DNA of 64,000 nucleotides from Trichobilharzia regenti (lineage: Eukaryota; Platyhelminthes; Trematoda; Strigeidida; Schistosomatidae): NCBI GenBank assembly GCA_944472135.2, contig OX235270.1, forward strand, positions 48,050,352 to 48,114,351. The letters are read 5' to 3'. Within the stretch, counting starts at the first letter, position 1. Every line of letters starts with the position of its first letter. This document shows, one piece after another, positions 53,736-64,000 of this stretch. Both the position numbers and the translations under genes were made by a program. The notes under the pieces were generated by a model. That model was not told the DNA's origin and did no database searches. It was given only the letters and a program-made list of their open reading frames with translations.

Positions 53736-54245
53736 TGGCTCTCGAATGAGATAACAGGTATGATATACATTCGTTGTGGTAACGAATATTTCCAACCTAA
53801 GCTTTTGCAGCGCACGTTTCATTGAATAATGTTTTAGACGGACATATGGAGAATGGCAGTGTTTAAAGACATATTTCCGGCCAGATTGATTAGAAAACGT
53901 GATAAAAGATACATCTTTAGTTAAGAAGTATAGATGACAGTTTTGTCGCGACAGAACTACCCAAGGTTTTCATGTCTGTTCATCAGCAGTGTACACCCTA
54001 AGAAATAGTAATTGTAATTAAACGCAGATTAATCCTCAGGTACTTGCAAATATGACATGATTTCCGTTTAACAGGAGACTCACAAATTACGTTTCTATAA
54101 CTTCCGAACAAAGGGTTCAAGCTTAAACAAAGCAAAGCCAAAAAATAAAATATGTTTCGATATTATAGAAAAGGAGTTGGATAACAAAGTCAAGCGGCCT
54201 ATAAAATGATCGAGGACCGTTAAATTGCATGACTATGTGGCCGGT
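53736..54245. other. unassigned spacer
   Basis: No gene or repeat was recognised between the two B copies. Confidence 0.4.
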
Positions 54246-55457
54246 TCATTTGTCCTTCCCAAAACCCTTCTTCACATGTTTATCCAGTGCTGTGTAAGTT
54301 AAACTCAGCGTCTTCTTCTCTTGTCCGTCTTTGCATTGAATCATTTTCTCTTTCACCATTCTCCTCTCCTCTATTAGCTTCCAAGTGTCCGTTGAGAGCC
54401 ATTCCTTGTCCTGTCTCTTCTTTCTTCCTAAAACTGTTGAACACGTTTCGTTGAAAATCGCCTTCAGAGAGTTCCAATGTTCTTCCACGCATGATTCTTC
54501 AGTGATGTCACGTAGCGTTTCCTGCTTTGCTCTGACAGTTGCAGTGGAAGTATCCTTTGTGGCTGTGTCCTTTAGTTTTTGAGTATTGAACTTGCATTGT
54601 GGCCTATCCCCAGCTATCCTCGAGGCTTTTAGTTTCACCTTGAAAGTCCCTTGTACTAGATATTGGTCTGAACCCACATCTGCTCCTCTCCTCGACCTTG
54701 TGTCTAGTAGGCTCCGTCTCCACTTTCTTGAGATTGAAATGAAGTCTATCTGATTTTTGGTGTTTCCATCTGGTGAAATCCATGTCGCCTTGTGTATATC
54801 CTTGTGTTTGAACACACTGCCACCAATCACCAAATCATTGAAGGCTCAGAAGTCTGAGAAGAGTTCACCATTGTTGTTCATTTCACCGAGAGCCTCACGA
54901 CCCATGGTGAGTTCTCTTCCTGTGTTGTCTCCTCACAGCTTCGCATTCATATCACCCATCAGGATTTGATATCGCCATTCGGGACGTTGTCCATTACTGT
55001 TTGTAGTTGTCTGTAGAAATCCTCCTTCTCTTGTTCTGAGACGTTTGTGGGCGCATAGCATTGGATGATTGTAACCTTCTTTCCTTTTGAGTTGAACCTG
55101 GCTGTCATTATCCTGGGGAGACTGGTTCCCACTGCATGAGAGCTTTGGTTGCTGTTGTTGACATCATGATGGCCACTCCCTCGGTGTGCTCGTGGTTGTC
55201 CTCTGGGTGGCCGGAAAAGATTATTGTCTCTCCAGTTTGTAGTTGGCACCTTCCACATCCGTTCCATTTGTTCTCGCAGATTCCCAACACTTCTATTGTA
55301 TATCTCCTCATTTCTGCTGCTACCTGGGCAGCCTTTCCAGTTTCTTACATTGTACGAACACTCCACGTCTCCATCCTTATTTTTGCTTTCATCAAAAGAA
55401 GGCACATCGGCTGACTGGCTTCCCGAAGGCTTTCACCAGCCTGCGTCATTTCACTTC
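54246..55457 (-). mobile_element. RTE family B copy B6, endonuclease-linker only (lacks RT and 3' end)
   Basis: The minus strand covers B from the start region to the linker: YTIEVLGICENKWNGCGRCQ, YAPTNVSEQEKEDFYRQLQT, VIGGSVFKHKDIHKATWISP, GADVGSDQYLVQGTFKVKLK and EHWNSLKAIFNETCSTVLGR, then ends at LDKHVKKGFGKDK. It is nearly identical to B1 there and shows the empty site for SINE S2 (about 54585-54600). Frameshifts lie in the endonuclease (e.g. after GDIKS). LINE copies normally keep the 3' end, so this 3'-lacking copy implies a deletion or abnormal insertion. Confidence 0.8.
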
Positions 55458-56339
55458 CCCCATTCACATATTTTATATAATTCGATTAAAGTCACTGATT
55501 TTGTATGTGGTTTTATGAATATAGTCTTTAATTCCACTAGATATATTTTCACTACTAATCCACGGTGCCTTCGATCCATCATATTTAATGGTGGAAATAA
55601 TGACAAAGCTTCATAATATTCACATGGTGTTCTTTACGATTATATTCGTGACTATACCTTACTAAATAACTCGCAACTTTATCTGAAGGCCAAATAAATG
55701 ACGAAATAACAAGTTATATAATCGAGTGTAAGCCTGGCGCATATATGATTTGATGCATATCGAAAATACACTGTTCGAAGTTGGAAGCTAATTATATTTA
55801 GTCCTTCTCCAAAGTGACAAGGCTGTTTTGGTATTCAGAATTAACTGGAATCGCTGAATTTGAGTTTTCCTGATTATTTGACCTTTGTACTTTGAGCAGT
55901 CAGTGAATAAAATGTGTTACACTTTGCATAGCCAAACAAAAAATGCATACAGTTGAGTTTAATGTTCTTGAATTCAGTGCTTTGATAGTGTTTTCTTATG
56001 CAGCAGTCGTAAAGTTTACTCCTTTTATATTTAGAAGAATTATTTGCTAATTTTAAGCTAAACTGATGACTTTCATTCAATATTGCAGACAGTATTCTAT
56101 GGGAATATAGGAAAATGTATTGCAATTTATATCGTGTTTTGAAACTAGTATAAAATATGGAATTATAACTAATTCTTTGTTAGAAATGCAATTCCTTGAT
56201 AAAACATATCTTAGTGTTAAGGATATGTTCTAGCTAGGTCTCAGGTTCTATGTAATTGATTGGAAATTTCCTAGATGAACAATAGTTATCAAGGGATGTG
56301 AAAGGCTAACATTTCATTTCTAGAATCACATCTTGACTA
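55458..56339. other. AT-rich, no feature recognised
   Basis: No supportable gene, RNA or repeat. Confidence 0.4.
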
Positions 56340-57411
56340 GACCTAGAAGTGAAATATTCACATGATCTATCATTTTCAGAACAGATCTCGAAACAAGTTT
56401 CAAAATCACTCAAGCTTATTGGCTTCCCACTCTGGAACTTCTACAGAGATGAATCCAGAATTATACTGAGCAAGGATTGTGTGTGCCGACCACTAGATTA
56501 CCGCTTATTCATACTCAGTAGTCCACGCATAGAAGACAAACTAGAGGTAGAAGGAGTACAGAGATGATTCACGCTAAAAGTATTCGGAATCGAAGACGTC
56601 ACAAACTACACCAGATGTGAAATCCCAGGACTCGAGACGCTATGGCTAAGACGACCGAGACTAAACTTGGTACCTTTCTATAAGCTTCTAAACCACATAG
56701 TGTATACCCCTACTAGTGATACTCGAATTCCAGACGACATTGGCTATAATCTTAGACATACTAAAGGTCCAGTGGCTATAGAACAATGCAAAACAGCCAT
56801 CAGGCAAATTTTTACTTGATCACATATGCTTAGATATGAAACAGACTACCAACGGAAATTAGGCTGGCAAGCACATGAGCCTCCTTTGAAAAAGTACTTA
56901 ATGACACACTAAAAGAGTTTGCAAGCAATACTAGTGCCAATCTCCATGTAAGAGCTTCAGAAATCACAGGCCCAATTAAATGTATGAGCCTTGAGACTAC
57001 ACCCGTTGTTTGTTTCGCAGCAGTCATGACAACAGCCCTCAAAAAAATAAGACCCGTTCGTATAATGTCTACCTGATACAAAGAATGAAATAAAACAGAC
57101 ATACGAATGAAATATGAGAAAACAAGGTCAAAACATACGATAATATCACATGGGAAGATATGAGTTACTTGGACAATACTTATACTTCATCAACTAGTCT
57201 ACGATGATACTTTACCCATAGTGGCGAGGAACTAAATAATTACACAATTCCCGACTCAAATTATTTATCCTCCTCAATATCGAGTATGTACTCAATGGTG
57301 GTAGGAGTCGACGAATTAATGCATTTAAAGCATACGTATACTTCCCATGATCATGGTGATACTTTCGGGAATATACCAAAAATAAAGCTGTTATTATTAT
57401 TATTATTAAAA
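56340..57411 (+). mobile_element. LINE 3' end (family D, SR1/CR1-like RT C-terminus)
   Basis: Plus-strand: KYSHDLSFSEQISKQVSKSL, KLIGFPLWNFYRDESRIILS, LFILSSPRIEDKLEVEGVQR, then LETLWLRRPRLNLVPFYKLL in a broken frame: the thumb and C-terminal domain of CR1-type RTs. A ~550-bp 3' region follows, ending 'aaaaataaagctgttattat' in a (TTA)n tail (about 57391-57409). The element is 5'-truncated and decayed. Confidence 0.65.
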
Positions 57412-57784
57412 TAGAAGAATAATTAAACCCCACTCGAAATAGAATTAGTCAAATCAGCACGGTAAACAAGCTGTACTGCACATATAGATATTCATTCATA
57501 AGTTGATCATGCTGACTAATACAAATCACTAATTATACAGTGTCAATTAATCAGAATGTCCAAAGAGTAATGAAAATATGATGACAGTTGCAATTCAAAT
57601 CTCGTTGACTCATTCGGTTTTAATATTCTGCTCCTGCATGATTCATTCATCACCTTGTATTGAATAGTTCGCAGTCATTCTGGTTCCTGACCGAAATGAA
57701 CTAGAAAATCCACCGGTTTCTGATTATGGTGATCAACTAATACTTCTTTACCTGTTTAACTGGATACTAACTACTCACGCTAAC

Positions 57785-58795
57785 TGCCTTTCTTTGGTAA
57801 CCTGACGAGGTAGCCTTTCTTTCAGTCAATAGTCACATTTACCTCCTTTACAAACCGCTTGTAATAATGGTGTCAGCTCGTCTACCGTAGTCTTTGGAAC
57901 CGTTTTCAGGGTTTCGGTCCCGCCGCTTTCCTTGCCAAACTTCAGTAACTTGATCGCATTGAGGATTTCTTCTTTATTTGGAGGATTGCTGTCCACTGGC
58001 AGTTTTGTTCGTGCTTTTGGTGGTGTTGTATTTCTGGGCGAGTTGCAGATGATGGCTGATTCATGAGTCCTTTAAAGTTGTCAGACCGTTGTCTTATTTG
58101 TTTCTCCTATTTGGTGATCAGGTTCCCTTAGGCATCTTTTATTGGTTTCATCATCTGGATTGGTCTCTTCCCGGATAGAGATCTAGTTATATGATATAGT
58201 GTTCGAAGGTCTCTTTTACCTTCGGTCTGCCTGTTCTGCTTCCCTTGCAGGTCGGTGTCCCATAGAATCTAGCACTCTTTTTCGCTTTGTTAATCAGTGC
58301 AGAGTAAAACGAACTCAGCTGCTCCTTCTTTTGTCCATCTTTGCATTGAGTCATCTTTCCTTTCACTATTCTCCTTCTCTCGATTAGCTTCCAGGTATCA
58401 GTTGACAGCCATTCCTTATCTTGTCCTTTCTTTCTTCCCAGAACAGTTGTACATCTTTCTTTGAACATCACCTGCAGATAGTTGGCTCCAATGTTCTTCC
58501 ACGCAAGTTTCCTTAGTGATGCTACATAGTGTCTCCGACTTTGCTGTGGTCTGATCTGTATTGTAGGTATTCCTCGTAGTTTTTTCCTTCAGTTTCTGAA
58601 TGTCGGACTTGAACTGTGGCCTGACCCCAGTCGTTGAGCTTCGCCTTGAAGGTTCCTTGAATTAGATGACGGTGTGACTAAGTCCACGTCTCCTCCCCTT
58701 CTTGAATTGTGTCCAGCAGGCTACCTGCGTCTCCACTTCCTTGAGTAGCATTGAGATGAAGTCTGAGTGGTTTGTGGTGTGTTCTTCGGGCGATA
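57785..58795 (-). mobile_element. RTE family B copy B7, diverged
   Basis: The minus strand aligns with B1 from the endonuclease end to the RT start: KGQDKEWLSTDTWKLIERRR, GKMTQCKDGQKKEQLSSFYS and the RT-proximal 'cagtcaatagtcacatttac' region. Divergence from B1 is clearly higher than for B2 or B6, so it belongs to an older wave. It is bounded on the right by (AT)n at 58796-58811. Confidence 0.7.
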
Positions 58796-58811
58796 TATAT
58801 ATATATATACT
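58796..58811. repeat. (AT)8 tract
   Basis: Short AT microsatellite at the B7 border. Confidence 0.8.
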
Positions 58812-59280
58812 AGCCAGTTCTCTTCTTGGTATTTTTTAATTTATTTTAATGCTTTACATCTCAGTGGAGAATACAGTTATCAGGAAAAGCAATCTGGCCT
58901 ACTTACACTTTCATAGTGATTGACTAACTAGTTTAGATGAATACTTGCGTGAATGGATCATTATTTTTATTATGATCTCTTGATATAGTATTAGTATAAC
59001 TGATCACTTCATTTGCTTGAACTTTGACTCTACTAACCACAATAGTTCAACTGTCTATAACTAAAATTTTGTTCTGTTAATGTAAAGCCTGGTGAGAAAT
59101 TACCGAAAATACTTATTTTGTTTAAATCGTGTTCTGTAATTCTTCGAAATGTTTAAAAATATCCCGCGGATCTGATAGCAGTTCCAGAAGTTACCAAATA
59201 TTTAAGTTTATGTGATAGATACCAAAAAGTTTGAACTGTTGTTCTTTGAGCTGCCCACTTAATAATAATTACTTATAATT

Positions 59281-59350
59281 TAAAGCAGTTAGTTCCCTTT
59301 ATGAATTTAGACAAAGCAATAAGAGGACGTAATTTGTCTGAAATGTGTTC
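59281..59350 (+). repeat. dispersed ~70-bp repeat, copy 2 (copy 1 at 44297-44366)
   Basis: 'ttagttccctttatgaattt' followed by 'aagaggacgtaatttgtctg' matches 44297-44366 with about 80-85% identity. It lies immediately upstream of SINE S5. Confidence 0.6.
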
Positions 59351-59365
59351 AACTGTTTGCCCAAG

Positions 59366-59542
59366 ATAGTAGTTAGGACTCTCGCCGACCACGCACATGG
59401 TTCGAGGTTCAATCCCATGCCGACGCACACCTGATATCTATGGTTGGCCTGCGAAATTTGGGCTACCGATATCGCATGCTGAAAATTCCATACTTGTACC
59501 AAAAATACGGTGTGGAATCAAGCTGTAATAAAAAATAAAAAT
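59366..59542 (+). mobile_element. tRNA-derived SINE, copy S5
   Basis: Plus strand. The head is eroded (box A region 'agtagttaggactct'), box B GGTTCAATCCC is altered, and the body and 'aataaaaaataaaaata' tail are intact. Confidence 0.82.
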
Positions 59543-61784
59543 AGATCCCACCTAGAGAGAACATCAGTTCTTATTGATTTTGTTATAGTGTGGAGCTGTT
59601 CCCATAACTTGTTATTTTCGTTAACTTCAAAGATAATTTTTGGGATGTATGGGAGCTATCTGGTTTTATTATTGTCAGTTTTTTATTCTCTTAAGTCTCT
59701 TGTTTATCGTCTGCTATTCTTTGGATGGTTTTAAAATGAATTACTTTAATTATTTTATATCTATAAAAATAACCACTAAATATTATAATCTAGTTAAGGG
59801 TGGGCACTGTTGCATAAACTTTCTGATAGGGGACTTGGACCATATGCATAAGGAACTGGAAATATTTTATTTACTTTATTCTATTAATTTTGCTCTCAGC
59901 ATCAAATTTCATTGTTGTGAGAAAAAAATTTCCATCACATTATCAAATATTATGAATAATCTAATTATTTACTTCAACATTTAGTTTCGTGCATCCCTCG
60001 TGCAACAGAAAAGTATAACATATGTAACATATTCTATAATTAGTGGAATTAATGCAAATTTACGTAGAATATTGCAGATGCCTTGAGTGATTACCTAATG
60101 CCCTAATTAATTTGAAGATTTTTTTTCATGAACGCCCAAAAAATCACCTCACTATAGTGGCTAATTTCTTTCAGTAAGTTAAGGCAAAAAGAACAGCAGA
60201 AAGCATTCAAATATCTGCTTATAATGTTTGAAAATGCTCGTTGTAAGGTTGTTTTACTGACAAAACCATCAACTCGAAATATTTCTTCATACTCCAGAAA
60301 AAGTACTAATTCGTAAACTAGCATTTAAAGATCCAGTGGAGTTTTCCCTCCAGTATCTAACTTTGTTGTTCTACCTAATGTTCATATAAGCACTTTTAAT
60401 TTCAGTCAGTTGTTATGCGTATTGGTTTTAAAAATGGCACACATGGTTCTTAAAACGTTCAGTAACAAGATTTATCACTTAGTGAAAGCTGCAATGTTTT
60501 TTGTTTCAATGGTTTTCGGCCATTATGAACAACAGTTTCACACATATTTTGCAAATAAGAGCCACCAATCAACATTTGGCTTGTTCTCAGCAAATTGATG
60601 CAATAATAGTTGAATCAGTATGATTACTTTTTGCTGAAATCTGAAGATAATTTTCATACCGATGCCTTCTACAAGCGATTAGCCTACTTCCTCAGCAAAA
60701 AATGTTATTCTGATACTCCAACTCCTCTCACTGCTACTATTAATGCTACTACTATGATTAATTCTATTCCAGTCAGCCATTGATTAAAAATAGAAGACTT
60801 AAAAACAAAGAAAGTTTTTTTTGACTAGTCATTTTCAAGAACAAGACAGTCGTATTTTTATTTGACAAGGGATTCATAATACCCATCAGATACTGGTAAC
60901 TATGTTTTAGAAAGTGTATTATGTAACATGAAATGCAGTCTAAAATGGAGTGGCTAAGTGGAGATTAGCAAAAAGAGATAGAAGTTGGAGTTACAGAGTA
61001 ATTGTGAAAAAGTTAACCAATCTAAATGTGCGAAATGTATTGAAATTAATGGAAATGCGGTGAAGTGTTGATATAAAATGTGTGCGAGCGATACAGTGCT
61101 ACTAATAAACATTTATGGTAATAATTTCAAAATAACTATAATAATAAACTAAAACAATAAAATGATACAAAATGATGACAAGAATGTGTGTAATGCTTTT
61201 GGACTCTTGGGTCCGATTTCGGATCTCGAATAACCAGTGATTCAGACATGTATTAATGGAGTATTCAAACTTCTCCCATGCGATTTTGGGGAACTCTGTG
61301 AAGTATTGTGAAGGATTCATGTAAGGATACTTGATGTCTAGAAGCGTTCTCGTTTAACGAAAACATTTAAAAGTGACTTAGAAGAATGATGTTCCAATGT
61401 ATTTTGAGGTGGACACTAGCTGATGGAAACACATAAGTATTTCTTGCACACCAACTACGTTGCAGGATACTTCCAATGAATACTACTATATTAGTAAAAT
61501 ATTTGCATTCAAAGCTTTTATCTAAGTATGCATAGTATTATCATCCTTTTTGATTCACGATCTGAGAACTTTTGAAAGAGTGAGTTCAAAGATTCAAGCT
61601 TATGTCACTTAAGATGTTTAATTCAAACTGTCATAATTAAGTGGATACTAGTGATAGCAAAAGTAGTATTTCTTGGGAACATATGTATTATACATAATTA
61701 TAATTATAGGATTAGTAGGCGAATATAAGATGTTACATAATATGGTGTGAAAATTTTATAAGATAGAACAAGAACCTATTCCAG
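59543..61784. other. AT-rich, no gene recognised
   Basis: Open frames here are short, Phe/Ile/Tyr-rich and look like chance AT-rich translations. No repeat family was identified. Confidence 0.45.
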
Positions 61785-61915
61785 CCTGTATTTAATTGGT
61801 GGGTAGTGACTAGCAGTGGAATTCAGGATGCGCATTTCGTCCTATTTGGGATTCGTCATCTGGATGTACCTGCACTTCGGTCCAATCAATCGGCGGAAAA
61901 TCTAAAATTCAATTA
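61785..61915 (-). mobile_element. Smα SINE fragment with decayed hammerhead
   Basis: The minus strand reads '...ggtacatccag' + ATGACGA + ATCC-CAAATA-GGAC + GAAATGCGCATCCTGAATTCC, closely following the known Smα hammerhead. C3 of the core is changed to A, the first stem II pair is lost (A/C) and stem I carries a mismatch, so it should be inactive. Stem III is the palindrome ATGCGCAT, the same architecture as ACAGCTGT in the 37-kb copy. Confidence 0.75.
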
Positions 61916-62091
61916 TATTCCAGCATGGTTTTACAAGAAAGAAAGGAAGTGTGTGCAAAACTCCACATTATAACTCTTTCCCTGACAATTTTTCACCATT
62001 AAAGTGTGTTCAACACACTCACACATTCAGCCAAATTTTGTTTATTTGCCATATAAATAGTTACTTTCTAAAGATAAATTACCAAGACCCC

Positions 62092-62271
62092 TAAAATTAG
62101 ATATTTTTGTCTAGTATTGTTTAGGAATGTCACATTCGTTCATGTTATATCGTTTCAAAGTTATGTTAGAGACGTTACAATATGGATATCTCCTTTGAGA
62201 GATTGATGCATGAACATAACATGAACGAATGTGACATTCCTAAACAATAGTAGAAAAAATATCTAATTTTA
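62092..62271. repeat. long inverted repeat, 57/56-bp arms, 67-nt spacer
   Basis: The left arm (62092-62148) and right arm (62216-62271) are reverse complements except for one indel and one substitution. The inner 38 bp ('gtttaggaatgtcacattcg...tgttat') are perfect. No coding capacity and no recognised transposon termini. Confidence 0.9.
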
Positions 62272-62845
62272 AGGATGAAGTCAGGGAAAAAGATATTTCA
62301 ACAAACCGACAACGACAGTTGGTGCAGGACAAAACAGATCCATTGTTTATTTAGTCAGGCAGTATCTTGTCAGCTGCATGATGAAATTTATTAGTTCTAT
62401 TACAGTTTTAATATACTTCAGTTCATTAGAGATAAAATTTAGGGCAGTAATTAAAAATGATCATGGTATATAGAGGAATCGACATATTAATTTAATAAAA
62501 TACAGAATATTGCTATACTCATGTATGTCTCTCAAAAAGTATAAAATGTGAGGATCAAGGGAGACAACTAGGTATTGAGGTACATTAATTAGAAGATTGC
62601 GTAAGTGTCGGAAAATAAAAAATGAGTTTCCTAGGTAGAAAGAGCGGTCAACGTTCACGTTTGATTAAAGATATTTTGTATCTTTTTTCGTCTACAAATA
62701 TCATATTAATCATGCTGTGACTTACCTTAACTGAGGTAGCGCATTTATTACCAGTACTTACCCAATTAAGTGGAATGATTGTCATCAAAAGATGTTTTAG
62801 TGACTGGCAACACTTGCAATTCAATCAGTTTTCCTTCAAGAATCC

Positions 62846-62940
62846 CTCCATTATGGATAAGATTTTATTTTGATAAATCACACATTGTTGTACAGTCATC
62901 AGTTAATACTTATCAAGATAAGATCTTATCCATAATGGAG
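62846..62940. repeat. inverted repeat, 31-bp arms, 33-nt spacer
   Basis: Left arm 62846-62876 (CTCCATTATGGATAAGAT...) and right arm 62910-62940 (...ATCTTATCCATAATGGAG) pair with two mismatches. The 3' neighbour 'ttatactctaccacagtgcc' resembles 46040-46070 ('ctatactcgactacagtgcc'), so the right arm and flank belong to a dispersed repeat. Confidence 0.85.
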
Positions 62941-64000
62941 TTATACTCTACCACAGTGCCCAAGTTTCCTCAAGAATCTTTTCATAAAGCCGTTAAACAA
63001 ATGTTATTTTTAACTGAGAAAATTGACCTCTTATAGGACGAAAATCTGAATTTCAAGGTAGGGAAATAATCGAAAGTATATCTTCTGGAGGTTTGATCCT
63101 TTAGGTTTGATGATTGAGGATTATTTTGTTTATGCGTATACTCTGAATCTTGACAATGGAGATAAAGAAGTCATTTTATGGAAACAATGACACCAGTGAT
63201 ATACAAATGTTATACTAGTTTGTTTTGTTTTCTAGATGACGAATAAGCTTCATTTTTAAATAGAAATAAAAACGAATACTCTAGAAATTTTGATCAAATA
63301 TGTACATACTTGTTCACCTGTCTATCCACACATTCACTCGCTGGCATATTCTTCATTAACATGCAATGATGCATTATAAAACATATATGCTAATGATGAT
63401 ATGCTGGATTTATTACGCTCTATATGGCATCAGTTATAGGTATGTCAGAAATTTAGCTGAGAGTATTTTATTCACCATGACTACACCCGTACCAATAATA
63501 AACATCAACAATCTTTCCAAGGAAGTTTCGCTCACCCTTTTGAAGTTAAATTTCTCTTATCATTAAAGTAAGTGATAGAAAGTTTAAATGCTTACTGTTG
63601 ATATTTGCAGATTGAAATATGAAGTTTAAATAACTTTGATAATCTTAATCTAACATTAAGTTATCCCTTAAGGCTGCATGTACACCACTGTAAAATTTTT
63701 CTCAGAACATAAACAATGCAGTTACATGATAGAAATTGTTCTGCCATAACAATGTTCCTTTTCTCACCAATAAGTATTTTCAGTGATCACTGCCGAGATC
63801 TATACTTCTTTTCTTTTGTATCAATGAGAAAAAAGACAAGTTTACACTCATTAGCTAATTGTAGGCCTCGCAACTAACAACGTTGAACACTATCTCAAGT
63901 TTATAGTATGCACTAAGCTGCTAAGACAACGTTCAACTTATAATTCCATTAGTTTAAGTACAGCTCTACATTTTTTTTACTTTGTATTACGCTTTAACCA
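62941..64000. other. right edge, AT-rich, no gene recognised
   Basis: No supportable gene or repeat after the inverted repeats. Confidence 0.4.

Noticed and set aside
59640..59984. Plus-strand 114-codon open frame as a gene
   Set aside because: Composition is Phe/Ile/Tyr/Asn-rich as expected of AT-rich random sequence; no splice signals, domain or repeat identity.
62779..63036. 85-codon plus-strand frame (MSSKDVLVTGNTCNSI...) as a gene
   Set aside because: It runs through the 31-bp inverted repeat, lacks splice or family support, and part of its flank recurs at 46036-46070.
1..64000. CRISPR arrays, bacterial operons or prophage
   Set aside because: Spliced genes, eukaryotic LINEs, PLEs and SINEs throughout; no regularly spaced short identical repeats.

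Overview
This is a eukaryotic, AT-rich, intron-bearing genome dominated by retrotransposons. The repeats point to a blood fluke (Schistosoma or a close relative). There are SR2-like RTE non-LTR elements, a CR1/SR1-like element with a PHD-finger ORF1, several Penelope-like elements (PLEs), a CsRn1/Saci-like gag, tRNA-derived SINEs, and Smα-type SINEs that carry hammerhead ribozyme sequence. Introns of 38 and 44 nt also fit schistosome gene structure. I cannot name the species from sequence alone.

Host genes: (1) a minus-strand multi-exon gene with an ATG at 6612 and exons at 6532-6612, 5904-6106, 3030-3135 and 1023-1973 (identity unknown; coiled coil then Ser-rich); (2) a Ser/Asp/Glu-rich exon at 11609-12412, minus; (3) a probable small minus-strand gene at 13904-14390 with micro-introns; (4) a complete plus-strand DUSP23-type phosphatase gene, 28453-38559, three exons, 154 codons, all junctions in phase. 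Nearly everything else is transposon or unassigned AT-rich sequence.

Transposon layout: a nearly full-length CR1-like element (about 14780-19003, plus) has intact ORF1 and RT, but about 205 bp is inserted in its endonuclease. Beside it lies a nested stack. RTE family B copy B1 (19560-28347, minus) contains family A copy A1 (21016-25925, minus), which contains a 5'-truncated A copy (22841-24721, plus). B1 also contains a second small A copy (20240-20632, plus) and a tRNA-SINE (27084-27280). Four of these five insertions have readable target-site duplications (TSDs); the SINE is confirmed by an empty site in another B copy.

The 7.8-kb first intron of the DUSP23-like gene holds two RTE-A copies, a gag/PLE chimera, a LINE 3' end and a B copy. 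Its second intron holds a hammerhead-bearing SINE dimer with a 13-bp TSD and a complete hammerhead consensus. From 39 to 59 kb come more B and A copies, PLE remnants in both orientations, an LTR, inverted SINE pairs and another LINE 3' end. From 59.5 to 64 kb the sequence is AT-rich and essentially non-coding, with a decayed Smα hammerhead and two strong fold-back repeats.

Boundaries of old repeats are approximate (tens of bases). Family names rest on motif recognition, not on a database search.
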